NCBI RefSeq assembly: GCF_029625335.1
Contig: NZ_CP121111.1
Location: forward strand, 2,666,001 to 2,730,000
Source of the DNA: Flavobacterium nitratireducens
Lineage (GTDB): Bacteria; Bacteroidota; Bacteroidia; Flavobacteriales; Flavobacteriaceae
Direction of reading: 5' to 3'
DNA length: 64,000 nucleotides
The position numbers and the translations under genes were made by a program. The notes under the pieces were generated by a model that saw only the letters and a list, made by a program, of their open reading frames with translations, ran no database searches and was not told where the DNA came from. Shown here one piece after another: positions 44,559 to 52,882 of this stretch. Position 1 is the stretch's first letter; each line of letters starts with the position of its first letter.

Positions 44559-45524
44559 ATGACAGAAACAACAAATACTACAAAGCTTCCTGAAGGACAC
44601 CCCATTCGGGTGTATTTTCAGGAAAACGATTTGATTCATTCTCTTTTAGAAGAATTATCGAATGCCAATCCTGAAGAGGATTTTCAAAAATACACCAATA
44701 TTTTCAATCAATTATCTACGATTGAAAAACGATTTGCCCGAAAAGAAAATCAGCTTTTTCCGTTTTTAGAAAAGAAAAATTGGGTTGGTCCTTCGCAGGG
44801 AATGTGGTCTTTTCATGATAATTTGAGAGATCAATTTCGTTTGATTCGTTATTATCTTCGAAATGAAAATTTCGAAAAAATTAGTGTCAATACTCCTTTT
44901 CTGGTGGATGGGATTTACAGGTTGATGCACGTGGAAGAAACCGTTTTGTTTCCTAATGCGTTGGACTTGCTTACTGAAGAAGAATGGATAAAAATGCGTG
45001 CCGGCGAGGAAGAAATAGGCTGGATGTTACCGCAAAATCCTGCGCCTTTTCCTCAGGAAGAATACATTCATCCGAGTCAGGATTTTACCCAGAGAGAACT
45101 GCCTTTCTCTCTTGAAAATACTTCTCATTTTGACGAAGGTTACATGACTGTAGAGCAGGTGAATCTGCTTTTTAGAACGATGCCTTTGGATTTGACATAT
45201 GTGGATGAAAACGACAGAGTGATTTTCTACAACCGTGGTGAAGAACGCGTTTTTCCAAGAAGTGCCGGAATCATTGGTCGTGAAGTGAAGTTTTGCCATC
45301 CGCCGAAGAGTGTGGGAACGGTTCTTAGAATCCTGGAAGAATTTCGAAAAGGGACCAAAAACGAATCTTCTTTTTGGATTAATTATAAAGAACGCCTGAT
45401 TTACATTCGCTATTTCGCTGTTCGTGATGCTGATAAAAATTACAAAGGAGTCATCGAAATGTCTCAGGATATAACTGATATAAAGAAAATTGAAGGCGAA
45501 AAACGACTGCTGGATTGGGAGTAG
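44559..45524 (+). CDS. Hemerythrin-like/DUF438-type protein with PAS domain
   Basis: 321 residues. About 10-135 is a four-helix, His-rich domain: HPIRVYFQENDLIHSLLEEL, ARKENQLFPFLEKKNW, MWSFHDNLRDQFR, IYRLMHVEETVLFPNAL, with His/Glu spacing for a di-iron site. About 195-315 is a PAS domain (FRTMPLDLTYVDENDRVIFYNRGEERVFPRSAGIIGR, CHPPKSVGTVLRILEEFRKG). Family members may sense O2 or NO. No output domain is seen. Located between norD and norE in the denitrification block. Confidence 0.82.
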   Translation: MTETTNTTKLPEGHPIRVYFQENDLIHSLLEELSNANPEEDFQKYTNIFNQLSTIEKRFARKENQLFPFLEKKNWVGPSQGMWSFHDNLRDQFRLIRYYLRNENFEKISVNTPFLVDGIYRLMHVEETVLFPNALDLLTEEEWIKMRAGEEEIGWMLPQNPAPFPQEEYIHPSQDFTQRELPFSLENTSHFDEGYMTVEQVNLLFRTMPLDLTYVDENDRVIFYNRGEERVFPRSAGIIGREVKFCHPPKSVGTVLRILEEFRKGTKNESSFWINYKERLIYIRYFAVRDADKNYKGVIEMSQDITDIKKIEGEKRLLDWE

Positions 45525-45540
45525 GTATGACTTAAGAATT

Positions 45541-45633
45541 CAGATTTTAGATTTTAGATTTATCTGTGTGTAATTGTATAACTTTTTATTTTTTTCATTT
45601 TACAATCTAAAATTAAAAATCTGCAATCTAAAA
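45541..45633. repeat. Imperfect inverted repeat spacer
   Basis: CAGATTTTAGATTTTAGATT near 45541-45561 pairs with AATCTAAAATTAAAAATCTG near 45604-45623 at 18 of 20 positions. It lies directly before norE. It belongs to the same class of word-like hairpin spacers as 3400-3452. Confidence 0.6.
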
Positions 45634-45635
45634 TT

Positions 45636-46223
45636 ATGTATATGGAAACACTAAAAATAAATTACAAAAACATTTATTATCCACCGGGAGGGATTCTGAT
45701 GTGGATTATTATTTATCTGGAGTTAATCACTTTTGGGATGGCAATGATTGCATTTGTTTTTTACGGAAATGAACAAGCAGAAATTTTCCATCAATCAAGA
45801 TTACAGCTGAATACGACTTTTGGAGCGATAAATACCGTTTTTCTCTTGTCGAGTGGTTTTTTTATGGCCAATGCTGTGCATCAGTTCAAAGAGAAAAACA
45901 TTCAAAAATCATCGTTCTATTTTAAACTGACAATGCTGGGCGGATTGTTTTTTTTGGCATTGAAATGTCTGGAATATTACCATAAAATGGAGTCCGGAAT
46001 TTCATTGGAAACCAATATGTTTTTTACTTTTTATTGGTTGTTAACGGGATTTCACCTTATCCATGTTATTATTGGTTTGGTCATTTTAATCTGGACGAAT
46101 TACGGAATGACAAAGAAAAATTCGGATACTCAAATTGAAGATGTAGAAGCCTGTGCTGCTTTCTGGCACATGTGCGATTTGATCTGGCTGTTGTTGTTCC
46201 CGATTCTCTATTTAATCTTTTAG
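45636..46223 (+). CDS. norE: NorE, cytochrome c oxidase subunit III-like protein
   Basis: 195 residues with five membrane helices: GILMWIIIYLELITFGMAMIAFVFYG, FGAINTVFLLSSGFFMANAV, LGGLFFLALKCLEYYHKM, FFTFYWLLTGFHLIHVIIGLVILIW and AAFWHMCDLIWLLLFPILYL. HxxH and WHMCDLIW are subunit III hallmarks. In denitrifiers NorE supports NOR activity by an unknown route. Three bases precede the norF start. Confidence 0.9.
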   Translation: MYMETLKINYKNIYYPPGGILMWIIIYLELITFGMAMIAFVFYGNEQAEIFHQSRLQLNTTFGAINTVFLLSSGFFMANAVHQFKEKNIQKSSFYFKLTMLGGLFFLALKCLEYYHKMESGISLETNMFFTFYWLLTGFHLIHVIIGLVILIWTNYGMTKKNSDTQIEDVEACAAFWHMCDLIWLLLFPILYLIF

Positions 46224-46226
46224 AAA

Positions 46227-46468
46227 ATGAAAAAATCACTAACATTTACGTATGGATTATTGATTGTCCTGACTTTGATTACTGCTTTTATTTCAAAATC
46301 AGCCCTTTTTTCGGGTAGTGTAATCCTTTTAATTCTGTTTTTTTCTTCGGTTAAATTCCTGTTAGTTGCTTTTCAGTTTATGGAATTAAAGAAGGCAAAT
46401 TTTTTTGGAAAATCAGTTTAAGTTTGGTTTTAGGAGTATTAGTTTTAGTTATTTTTTTGATGAAATAA
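46227..46468 (+). CDS. norF: NorF-like two/three-helix protein (frame disrupted)
   Basis: The seven-T run 46400-46406 needs eight T to continue as ANFFWKISLSLVLGVLVLVIFLMK, ending at 46468 (80 residues). The repaired protein has helices FTYGLLIVLTLITAFIS, GSVILLILFFSSVKFLLVAFQFMEL and the C-terminal one. This fits cytochrome c oxidase subunit IV/NorF proteins that follow norE. Without the base the last helix is lost. Confidence 0.82.
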
Positions 46469-46488
46469 ATCAGAATAAAAAGGGCAAA

Positions 46489-46533
46489 CATGACAAATAT
46501 CATGATAAAGGATGTTTTTGTCTTTTATATTTG
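46489..46533 (+). promoter_or_regulatory. CRP/FNR-type site and -7 box of nirK
   Basis: CATGACAAATATCATG (46489-46504), core TGAC-N4-ATCA, centre 29.5 bases before TATATTTG (46526-46533), a perfect TAnnTTTG box. The expected start is near 46539, so the activator site lies near -42. nirK ATG is at 46570. Confidence 0.78.
46508..46524 (+). promoter_or_regulatory. AAGGAT-type operator candidate (nirK)
   Basis: AAGGATGTTTTTGTCTT, lying between the activator site and the -7 box, so a bound repressor would block RNA polymerase. Shares AAGGAT..TTGTCYT with the two copies in the ric-norC region. Confidence 0.5.
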
Positions 46534-46569
46534 TAATACAAATCAAGAGGAATTTAACACCAAATAACG

Positions 46570-48057
46570 ATGAAACCCAAACTAAATTTAAAGAAACAAA
46601 GCTTGAGAATTGCTGTAGTAATTGCAATGGCTTTTGGTTTGTTTTCTTGTGCCAAAAAAGAAGACAAAGATGCTCAGTATTATCAGAGTATTAAAACAGA
46701 TGGTCAAAAAGAAGCGGAGCTTACGGCGCCGCCATTGGTTCCTAAACCAGTGGGAGACCGAGCGGCGATGAAATTGATAGTCAACATGGAAATTAAGGAA
46801 GAAGAAGGAGAAATGGTTGATGGAGTAAAATATACCTATTGGACTTTTGGAGGTTCTGTTCCGGGTAGTTTCATTAGAACCAGAGTGGGTGACGAAGTCG
46901 AATTTCACCTAAAAAATCATCCCGATAACAAAATGCCGCACAACATCGATTTGCATGCGGTGACCGGCCCGGGAGGAGGAGCAACTTCTTCTTTGGTAGC
47001 ACCGGGACACGAAAAAGTATTCAACTTCAAGACAATAAATCCCGGTTTGTATGTGTATCACTGTGCTACGGCACCTGTTGGTATGCACATTGCAAACGGA
47101 ATGTATGGTTTGATTTTGGTCGAGCCCGAAGGAGGTTTGCCGCCGGTGGATAAAGAATACTATGTGATGCAGGGAGACTTTTATACCAAAGGAAGTTATG
47201 GAGAACAGGGAAAACAACCCTTTGATATGGATAAAGCAATCAAAGAACAAGCCGATTATGTGGTTTTTAATGGTAAGGTAGGTGCAATTGCAGGCGATAA
47301 AGCCATAACGGCCAAAGTGGGCGAAACGGTGCGTCTTTATATGGGTAATGGTGGACCTAACTTGGTTTCTTCATTCCATGTTATTGGGGAAATCTTTGAT
47401 AAAGTTCATATTGAAGGAGGAGATGTGATTAATAAAAATGTACAAACTACTTTGATTCCTGCTGGAGGTTCGGCCATAGTCGAGTTCAAAGTGGATGTTC
47501 CGGGAACTTTTATCTTGGTAGATCATTCTATTTTCAGGGCATTCAATAAAGGAGCTTTAGGAATGCTAAAAGTAGAAGGAAATGAAAATAAAAAGGTGTA
47601 TTCAGGCACAACTCAGGAAGGAATTTATTTGCCTGAAGGTGGAACGATACAAAATATGCCAAAAGAGAACGGTATTGTAAAAACCAATGTAGTCAAAAGT
47701 GTTCCGGAACAAATTAAATCAGGTAGAGAATTGTATGGAAGAACCTGTTTTGCCTGTCATCAATCGGAAGGACAAGGAGTACCGAATGCTTTTCCACCAT
47801 TAGCAAAATCCGATTTCCTGAATGCCAATCCTGATAGAGCAATTAGTGCTGTATTACATGGATTGAGTGGAGAAATTACCGTAAATGGCAAGAAATTCAA
47901 CAACGTAATGACCAGTCAAAATTTGACTGATGAACAAGTAGCCGATGTTTTAACCTATGTGTATAATAGCTGGGGAAACAATAAAACAGTGGTGAGTCCG
48001 GCTAAAGTAAAAGCTATCAGAGCCAAGCCTGCACCAAAACTAAAAGCAGAACATTAA
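46570..48057 (+). CDS. nirK: Copper nitrite reductase with C-terminal cytochrome c, lipoprotein
   Basis: 495 residues. Signal peptide ends in FGLFSC, so a lipoprotein in the periplasm. Two cupredoxin domains with all copper ligands: type 1 H124, C165, H173, M178; type 2 H129, H164, H319; catalytic D127 and H270. Residues about 380-470 form a fused cytochrome c with CFACH (393-397), probably the electron entry. It reduces nitrite to NO. The cytochrome domain is closely related to the separate cytochrome of the next gene. Promoter with FNR-type and AAGGAT-type sites upstream. Confidence 0.97.
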   Translation: MKPKLNLKKQSLRIAVVIAMAFGLFSCAKKEDKDAQYYQSIKTDGQKEAELTAPPLVPKPVGDRAAMKLIVNMEIKEEEGEMVDGVKYTYWTFGGSVPGSFIRTRVGDEVEFHLKNHPDNKMPHNIDLHAVTGPGGGATSSLVAPGHEKVFNFKTINPGLYVYHCATAPVGMHIANGMYGLILVEPEGGLPPVDKEYYVMQGDFYTKGSYGEQGKQPFDMDKAIKEQADYVVFNGKVGAIAGDKAITAKVGETVRLYMGNGGPNLVSSFHVIGEIFDKVHIEGGDVINKNVQTTLIPAGGSAIVEFKVDVPGTFILVDHSIFRAFNKGALGMLKVEGNENKKVYSGTTQEGIYLPEGGTIQNMPKENGIVKTNVVKSVPEQIKSGRELYGRTCFACHQSEGQGVPNAFPPLAKSDFLNANPDRAISAVLHGLSGEITVNGKKFNNVMTSQNLTDEQVADVLTYVYNSWGNNKTVVSPAKVKAIRAKPAPKLKAEH

Positions 48058-48081
48058 TAATAAAATAAATAATAAAGACCA

Positions 48082-48459
48082 ATGAAAAAGTATGTATTCA
48101 GTATCCTAATGATAGGAATAGGTTTATGTGGTTATAGCCAAAATGCCACCAAGGGAAAATCAATTTATATGCAAACCTGTGTTGCTTGTCATCAGGCAAC
48201 AGGAGTGGGAGTTCCGGGAGCCTTTCCTCCTTTAGCTAAATCCGATTATCTTAACAAAGATGTAAACAGGGCCATCAAAGGAGTGGTAAAAGGATTAAAT
48301 GGACCTATAGTTGTAAACGGGAAAAAGTTTAGCGGAGCCATGCCAGCTCAGGCATTAAGTGATCAACAAATTGCCGATGTACTAACTTATGTCTATTCAA
48401 GTTGGGGAAATAGCAAAACAGTAGTGACAGCAGCCATGGTAAAAGCCCAAAGAAAATAA
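48082..48459 (+). CDS. Single-domain periplasmic cytochrome c
   Basis: 125 residues with signal peptide ending YSQ and heme motif [35 protein letters not shown] and [19 protein letters not shown] match the cytochrome tail of NirK almost word for word, so one arose by duplication of the other. The axial Met is in SGAMPAQ. A soluble electron carrier to NirK or NorC is likely. Gap to nirK 24 bases. Confidence 0.93.
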   Translation: MKKYVFSILMIGIGLCGYSQNATKGKSIYMQTCVACHQATGVGVPGAFPPLAKSDYLNKDVNRAIKGVVKGLNGPIVVNGKKFSGAMPAQALSDQQIADVLTYVYSSWGNSKTVVTAAMVKAQRK

Positions 48460-48485
48460 AATAGTCATTATAAAAACACTGAGCC

Positions 48486-49289
48486 ATGATACAGATAAAA
48501 ATAGTTTTATTCTCATTTCTCTTCGGAATAGGAGGATCACTGTGGGCTCAGCAAACACCAATGGTTTCAATAAAAAGAGGAGCTTATGTTCCTCTTTATG
48601 GAACTGTTGATAGAAAGCCGGTTGCAATTGCTGCTTTTGAAATGGATGTGTATCCGGTTACCAATGCACAATATTTGGCTTTTTTGAAAAAATATCCTGA
48701 ATACAGCCGTTCTAAAATGAAAGGCATCTTTGCTGATAAAAGTTATTTGTCCCATTGGCAGAGTGATTTTAATTACGGAAAAAATAATTTAGATGATGCA
48801 CCGGTTACCAATGTTTCCTGGTTTGCTGCTAAAAAATATTGTGAATGTCAGGGGAAACGTTTGCCTACAATGGACGAATGGGAATATGTGGCGATGGCTG
48901 ATGAAAAACGAATCGATGCCAGAACCAAAGAAGCTTTTAATAAATACATTATGTCCTGGTATGAAAAGCCGAAAACCTATGCTAATCCGATAGGGCAGAC
49001 CTTCAAAAATTATTGGGGCGTTTATGATATGCACGGACTGGTTTGGGAATGGACAGCCGATTTCAATAGTATTTTTCTTTCGGGTGAATCCAGAAAAGAC
49101 AAGGATACCGATAAGAATCTCTTTTGCGGAAGCGGCTCAGTAAATGCTACCGATTTAATGAATTATGCTGCTTTTATGCGCTATGCTTTCAGAGGCAGTT
49201 TGAAAGCAAGATACACTACAAGAAATCTTGGATTTCGTTGTGCTAAAGATAAAGTTGCTATAGTGAAACCCATTCAAAATTTAAGATGA
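48486..49289 (+). CDS. nirV: NirV, formylglycine-generating-enzyme-like protein
   Basis: 267 residues with signal peptide (ending LWAQ). FGE-sulfatase fold: FEMDVYPVTNAQYLAFLKKYPEY, APVTNVSWFAAKKYCECQGKRLPTMDEWEYVA, YWGVYDMHGLVWEWTADF and the end AFRGSLKARYTTRNLGFRCAKD. Such genes accompany nirK in many denitrifiers (nirV); function is unproven. The Cys pair needed for formylglycine formation is not clearly present. Overlaps the SCO gene by 4 bases. Confidence 0.85.
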   Translation: MIQIKIVLFSFLFGIGGSLWAQQTPMVSIKRGAYVPLYGTVDRKPVAIAAFEMDVYPVTNAQYLAFLKKYPEYSRSKMKGIFADKSYLSHWQSDFNYGKNNLDDAPVTNVSWFAAKKYCECQGKRLPTMDEWEYVAMADEKRIDARTKEAFNKYIMSWYEKPKTYANPIGQTFKNYWGVYDMHGLVWEWTADFNSIFLSGESRKDKDTDKNLFCGSGSVNATDLMNYAAFMRYAFRGSLKARYTTRNLGFRCAKDKVAIVKPIQNLR

Positions 49290-49918
49290 TGAAATCAAAA
49301 TTGGAATGCCAGAAAATAAAAAAAGGAATCCTTAGTATGCTTTTTCTAGGAATGTTTGTCGCGACATTAGCACTGCAATCCTGTAACCAAAAAGCAAAAG
49401 CTGCTGAAGAAGACAAATCGATTTCTGATTTATCTATTTATAATCTTCCTTCAAAATGGACTAATCAAAACGGACAGCATATCGAAATGAAAGATATGAA
49501 AGGAAAAGTTTTAGTCATGGTGATGATTTATACTTCTTGCAAAGCAGCTTGTCCGCGTTTGGTTGCTGATATGCGTAATATCGAGCAGCGTTTACCGGAA
49601 AGTATCAAAGACAAGGTGAAAATGGTTTTAGTGAGTATTGACCCGGAAACAGACACACCTAAACGTCTCAAAGCTTTTGCTATCGAAAATAAAATGAATA
49701 GTAATCAGTGGGTTTTCCTGCGTTCAACCGAAGAAAATACCCGGGAGTTTGCAGCAGTTTTGGCAGTAAATTATAAAAAAATATCCCCTATTGATTTTTC
49801 TCATTCCAATATTATCAGCGTATTCAATGCCGACGGAGAACTGACATATCAACAAGAAGGTTTGGGTGTTAATTCGGATGCAACGATAGCCAAAATTAAA
49901 GAGGAAGCTCAAAAATAA
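49286..49918 (+). CDS. SCO1/SenC family copper protein, lipoprotein
   Basis: 210 residues; lipobox at TLALQSC. Thioredoxin fold with copper-binding CKAACPRL (C-x3-C) and the distal His in DFSHSNIISVF. VLVSIDPETDTPKRLKAFA is a SCO hallmark. It would deliver copper or reduce cysteines in the periplasm, most likely for NirK given the gene order nirK-cyt c-nirV-sco. Starts inside the end of nirV. Confidence 0.93.
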   Translation: MMKSKLECQKIKKGILSMLFLGMFVATLALQSCNQKAKAAEEDKSISDLSIYNLPSKWTNQNGQHIEMKDMKGKVLVMVMIYTSCKAACPRLVADMRNIEQRLPESIKDKVKMVLVSIDPETDTPKRLKAFAIENKMNSNQWVFLRSTEENTREFAAVLAVNYKKISPIDFSHSNIISVFNADGELTYQQEGLGVNSDATIAKIKEEAQK

Positions 49919-49925
49919 ATTAACG

Positions 49926-51189
49926 ATGAAAGCACTAAAAATAATTGGCCTGGCATTAACAGGAATACTAAGTCTGGGAACTTATGCACAGGAATTGGAT
50001 GCCAATTTACAAATAAGACCTCGTTACGAATACCGAAACGGTTTTAAAAGCCCGATGTCAAACGGAGAAGATGCGACTTCATTTGTCTCACAGCGTTCCC
50101 GATTGAATTTCAATTTCAAACAGGAAAAATTAAAAGCCAAACTGACTTTACAGAATATTCGAAGCTGGGGCGATGTTGCTACCACAACCACAGCGGATGA
50201 AAATGGAGTAGCTGTTTTTGAAGCCTGGGCGCAATATGAATTTAGTCCCAATTGGTCTGCTCGTTTTGGTCGTCAGGTGATTTCCTATGACAATCAGCGT
50301 ATTTTTGGAGAAATCGATTGGTTGCAACAAGGACAAAGCCATGATGCCGCCTTGTTTTCTTTCCATAAGGAAAAACATCAACTGGATTTAGGTTCTCGCT
50401 ATGAATGCCAATGCTGAAAATTTGGTTGCTCCTAAAACGCCTTATACCACTAATTATAAATCGATGCAATATGCCTGGTATCATACGCAATTTGGTAAAA
50501 TAAGTAGCAGTTTTTTATTGTTGAATACGGGTTATGAATTTGAAAAATCGGTTGGGAATTTAGAAGTCGATTACAAACAAACTTTTGGAACTTATCTTGT
50601 TTTTAAAGATAAAAAATGGGATAGCAATTTAGGTTTGTACGGACAAACAGGAAAAAGTACCGATAAGAATGTCAGTGCCTGGTATGCAGGAGCCAATGTA
50701 GGTTATGCCTTGACTGATGCTTTTAAAGCAACTTTGGGATATGAATTTTTATCAGGGAAAGATCAAAATGATAGCAGTTTAGCAATTAAATCGTTCAGTC
50801 CTATTTTTGGAACCAATCACGCTTTTAATGGTTTTATGGATTATTTCTATGTTGGGAATCATCAAAATAGTGTGGGATTACAGGATGCTTATTTGAAATT
50901 AAATTATGCTTCCAAAAAATGGCAATTTTCGTTAACACCACATATTTTCAATGCGCCCAATACGGTTTTGGATGCTTCCAATCAAAAAAAGGAAAGCTAT
51001 TTAGGAACAGAGCTTGATTTTACCTTGGGCTACGCTGTTCAAAAAGATATTCAGGTTTCAGCCGGATATTCTCAGATGTTTGCTTCCGAAACTTTAGAAA
51101 GACTTAAAAATGTAACTGATGCAGCAAATTCTAACAATTGGGCTTGGCTTATGATTTCATTTCAACCAAAACTATTTTCATCCAAATAA
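49926..51189 (+). CDS. Alginate-export/porin-like outer membrane protein (frame disrupted)
   Basis: One T too many at 50393-50394: removing it joins LDLG to LAMNANAENLVAPKTPYTTNYK, giving about 420 residues. Signal peptide ending TYAQ, then ELDANLQIRPRYEYRNGF, SQRSRLNFNFKQEKLKAKLTLQNIRSWGD and AWAQYEFSPNWSARFGRQVISYDNQRIFG, all typical of alginate_exp/OprB-like beta barrels; ends in FQPKLFSSK. It may let nitrate or nitrite through the outer membrane (inference from place). Eight bases after sco. Confidence 0.82.
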
Positions 51190-51211
51190 ATTGTATTAAT
51201 TCTGTTCATTG

Positions 51212-51254
51212 AACCTCTATATGAAAGCTTTAAGCTTTTGATAGAGGTTTTTTT
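51212..51254 (+). terminator. Rho-independent terminator of the nirK operon
   Basis: AACCTCTAT (51212-51220) pairs with ATAGAGGTT (51241-51249) and the inner AAAGCTT/AAGCTTT extends the stem; T7 follows. It separates the nirK operon from narK. Confidence 0.88.
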
Positions 51255-51312
51255 GTGTTAAAAAATGAATTATATATGAGTTAGTTGAATTTAGTAAGAA
51301 TATAAAACTTGC

Positions 51313-51355
51313 TGATATTTATCATATTTATAGATAAAGGACTATTATATCTTTG
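51313..51355 (+). promoter_or_regulatory. CRP/FNR-type site and -7 box of narK
   Basis: TGATATTTATCA (51313-51324), centre 29.5 bases before TATCTTTG (51348-51355), a perfect TAnnTTTG box. AAGGACTATTATATCTT (51337-51353) partly matches the AAGGAT-type motif and overlaps the -7 box. narK starts at 51380. Confidence 0.8.
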
Positions 51356-51379
51356 CATCATAATTGATTTAGGGAATTT

Positions 51380-52855
51380 ATGAGCAATTTATCACAGTCA
51401 CATCGTATTTTATTTTTGAATACACTGGCATTTACAATCAGTTTTGCCTGTTGGACTTTAAATGGTGTTTTAGTTACTTTTTTAGTAGATAGAGGAATTT
51501 TCAATTGGTCAGTTGTTGAGGTAGGATGGTTGTTAGGATTGCCTATTTTATCGGGAGCTGTTTTTCGTTTACCAATAGGAATTTTAACCGATAAATACGG
51601 AGGAAAAAAAGTATTCTCTACATTGTTGTTACTTTGTTCTATTCCATTGTTTTTATTGCCTTTTGCCGGTTCATTTTGGGAATTTGCAGTATTAAGTTTT
51701 TTGTTTGGATTGGTAGGAACCAGTTTTGCTGTTGGAGTAGGATATACTTCAGTTTGGTATCCTAAAGAATGGCAGGGGAGGGCCTTAGGGATTTTCGGAA
51801 TGGGAAATGCCGGTGCTGCCGTCACTACTTTTTTTGCGCCAAGCTTACTCAATTTTTTATCCGAAACAGATACGGAGAACGGCTGGAAAATGCTTCCTGT
51901 AATTTACGGAGTGGTATTGGTAGCAATTGGATTATTGTTTGTGTTTTTTGCTAAAAATAAAAAAGCAGCAACAGTGGCCAGATCAACATCCGAATTATTA
52001 GCTCCTTTAAAAAATGTCCGTGTTTGGCGATTTGGGGCTTATTATTTCTTAGTCTTTGGATGTTTCGTTGCTTACTCACAATGGTTGTTACCTAATTTTA
52101 TGAATGTGTATCACACAACCTTAGTAATGGGAGGAATGTTTGCCACTTTATTTAGTTTGCCATCCGGTGTAATCAGGGCTTTTGGGGGTTATTTGTCTGA
52201 TAAATATGGAGCAAGAGCAGTTATGTATTGGGTTTTAGGTTCTTCAATTGCCATTAGTTTTTTATTGATGTTTCCTAAAATGGAAGTTTTTACATCGGGT
52301 CCCGGAGTTTTAGCAACTAATAATGGAGTGGTTACCCAAGTTTCAGCCTCTGAAATTAAAGTAGGAGAAAGAACTTACAATGTTAATGCAAAATCAACAA
52401 TTAGTTCATCTGATTCGGATATTTTGCCTGTTCGAAATTCATGGCAGGAAATTGTAGTACAACAAAATCAGGAAGTCAAAAAGAAAGAACTTTTGGCAGA
52501 AGGAATCACCCAAATAAAATTTAATGCCAATATGTGGATTTATTTGGTATTGGTAGTTTTAATCGGGATTTCATGGGGAATTGGAAAGGCAGCCGTTTTC
52601 AAACACATCCCGGAATATTTCCCTAACGAGGTGGGAGTTGTAGGAGGAATGGTGGGTTTAATAGGTGGTTTAGGCGGATTTATAGGGCCAATATTATTCG
52701 GATACTTATTGAATGCAACTGGCTTATGGACGAGTTCCTGGATATTTATTTTCCTGATTTCTGTGGGCTGTTTATTATGGATGCACCGAACCATTATTAA
52801 CATTATGAGAGAAAAGATGCCTCAGTTTACCAAAGGAATTGAGCGCAACCAATAA
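51380..52855 (+). CDS. narK: NarK-type nitrate/nitrite MFS transporter 1
   Basis: 491 residues, 12 helices with a soluble insert of about 75 residues between helices 8 and 9 region (TSGPGVLATNNGVVTQVSASEIKVGERTYNVNAKS). NNP family signature GLVGTSFAVGVGYTSVWYPKEWQGRALGIFGMGNAGAAVTTFFAPSL and later GGMVGLIGGLGGFIGPILFG. Imports nitrate or exchanges it for nitrite across the inner membrane. Promoter with FNR-type site; the second transporter follows after 27 bases. Confidence 0.94.
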   Translation: MSNLSQSHRILFLNTLAFTISFACWTLNGVLVTFLVDRGIFNWSVVEVGWLLGLPILSGAVFRLPIGILTDKYGGKKVFSTLLLLCSIPLFLLPFAGSFWEFAVLSFLFGLVGTSFAVGVGYTSVWYPKEWQGRALGIFGMGNAGAAVTTFFAPSLLNFLSETDTENGWKMLPVIYGVVLVAIGLLFVFFAKNKKAATVARSTSELLAPLKNVRVWRFGAYYFLVFGCFVAYSQWLLPNFMNVYHTTLVMGGMFATLFSLPSGVIRAFGGYLSDKYGARAVMYWVLGSSIAISFLLMFPKMEVFTSGPGVLATNNGVVTQVSASEIKVGERTYNVNAKSTISSSDSDILPVRNSWQEIVVQQNQEVKKKELLAEGITQIKFNANMWIYLVLVVLIGISWGIGKAAVFKHIPEYFPNEVGVVGGMVGLIGGLGGFIGPILFGYLLNATGLWTSSWIFIFLISVGCLLWMHRTIINIMREKMPQFTKGIERNQ

Positions 52856-52882
52856 AATAGAATAATTTTAAAAAATAATATT

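Noticed and set aside
46588..47250. Two minus-strand open frames across nirK
   Set aside because: They are shadows of nirK, whose copper ligands and heme motif are all in place on the plus strand.
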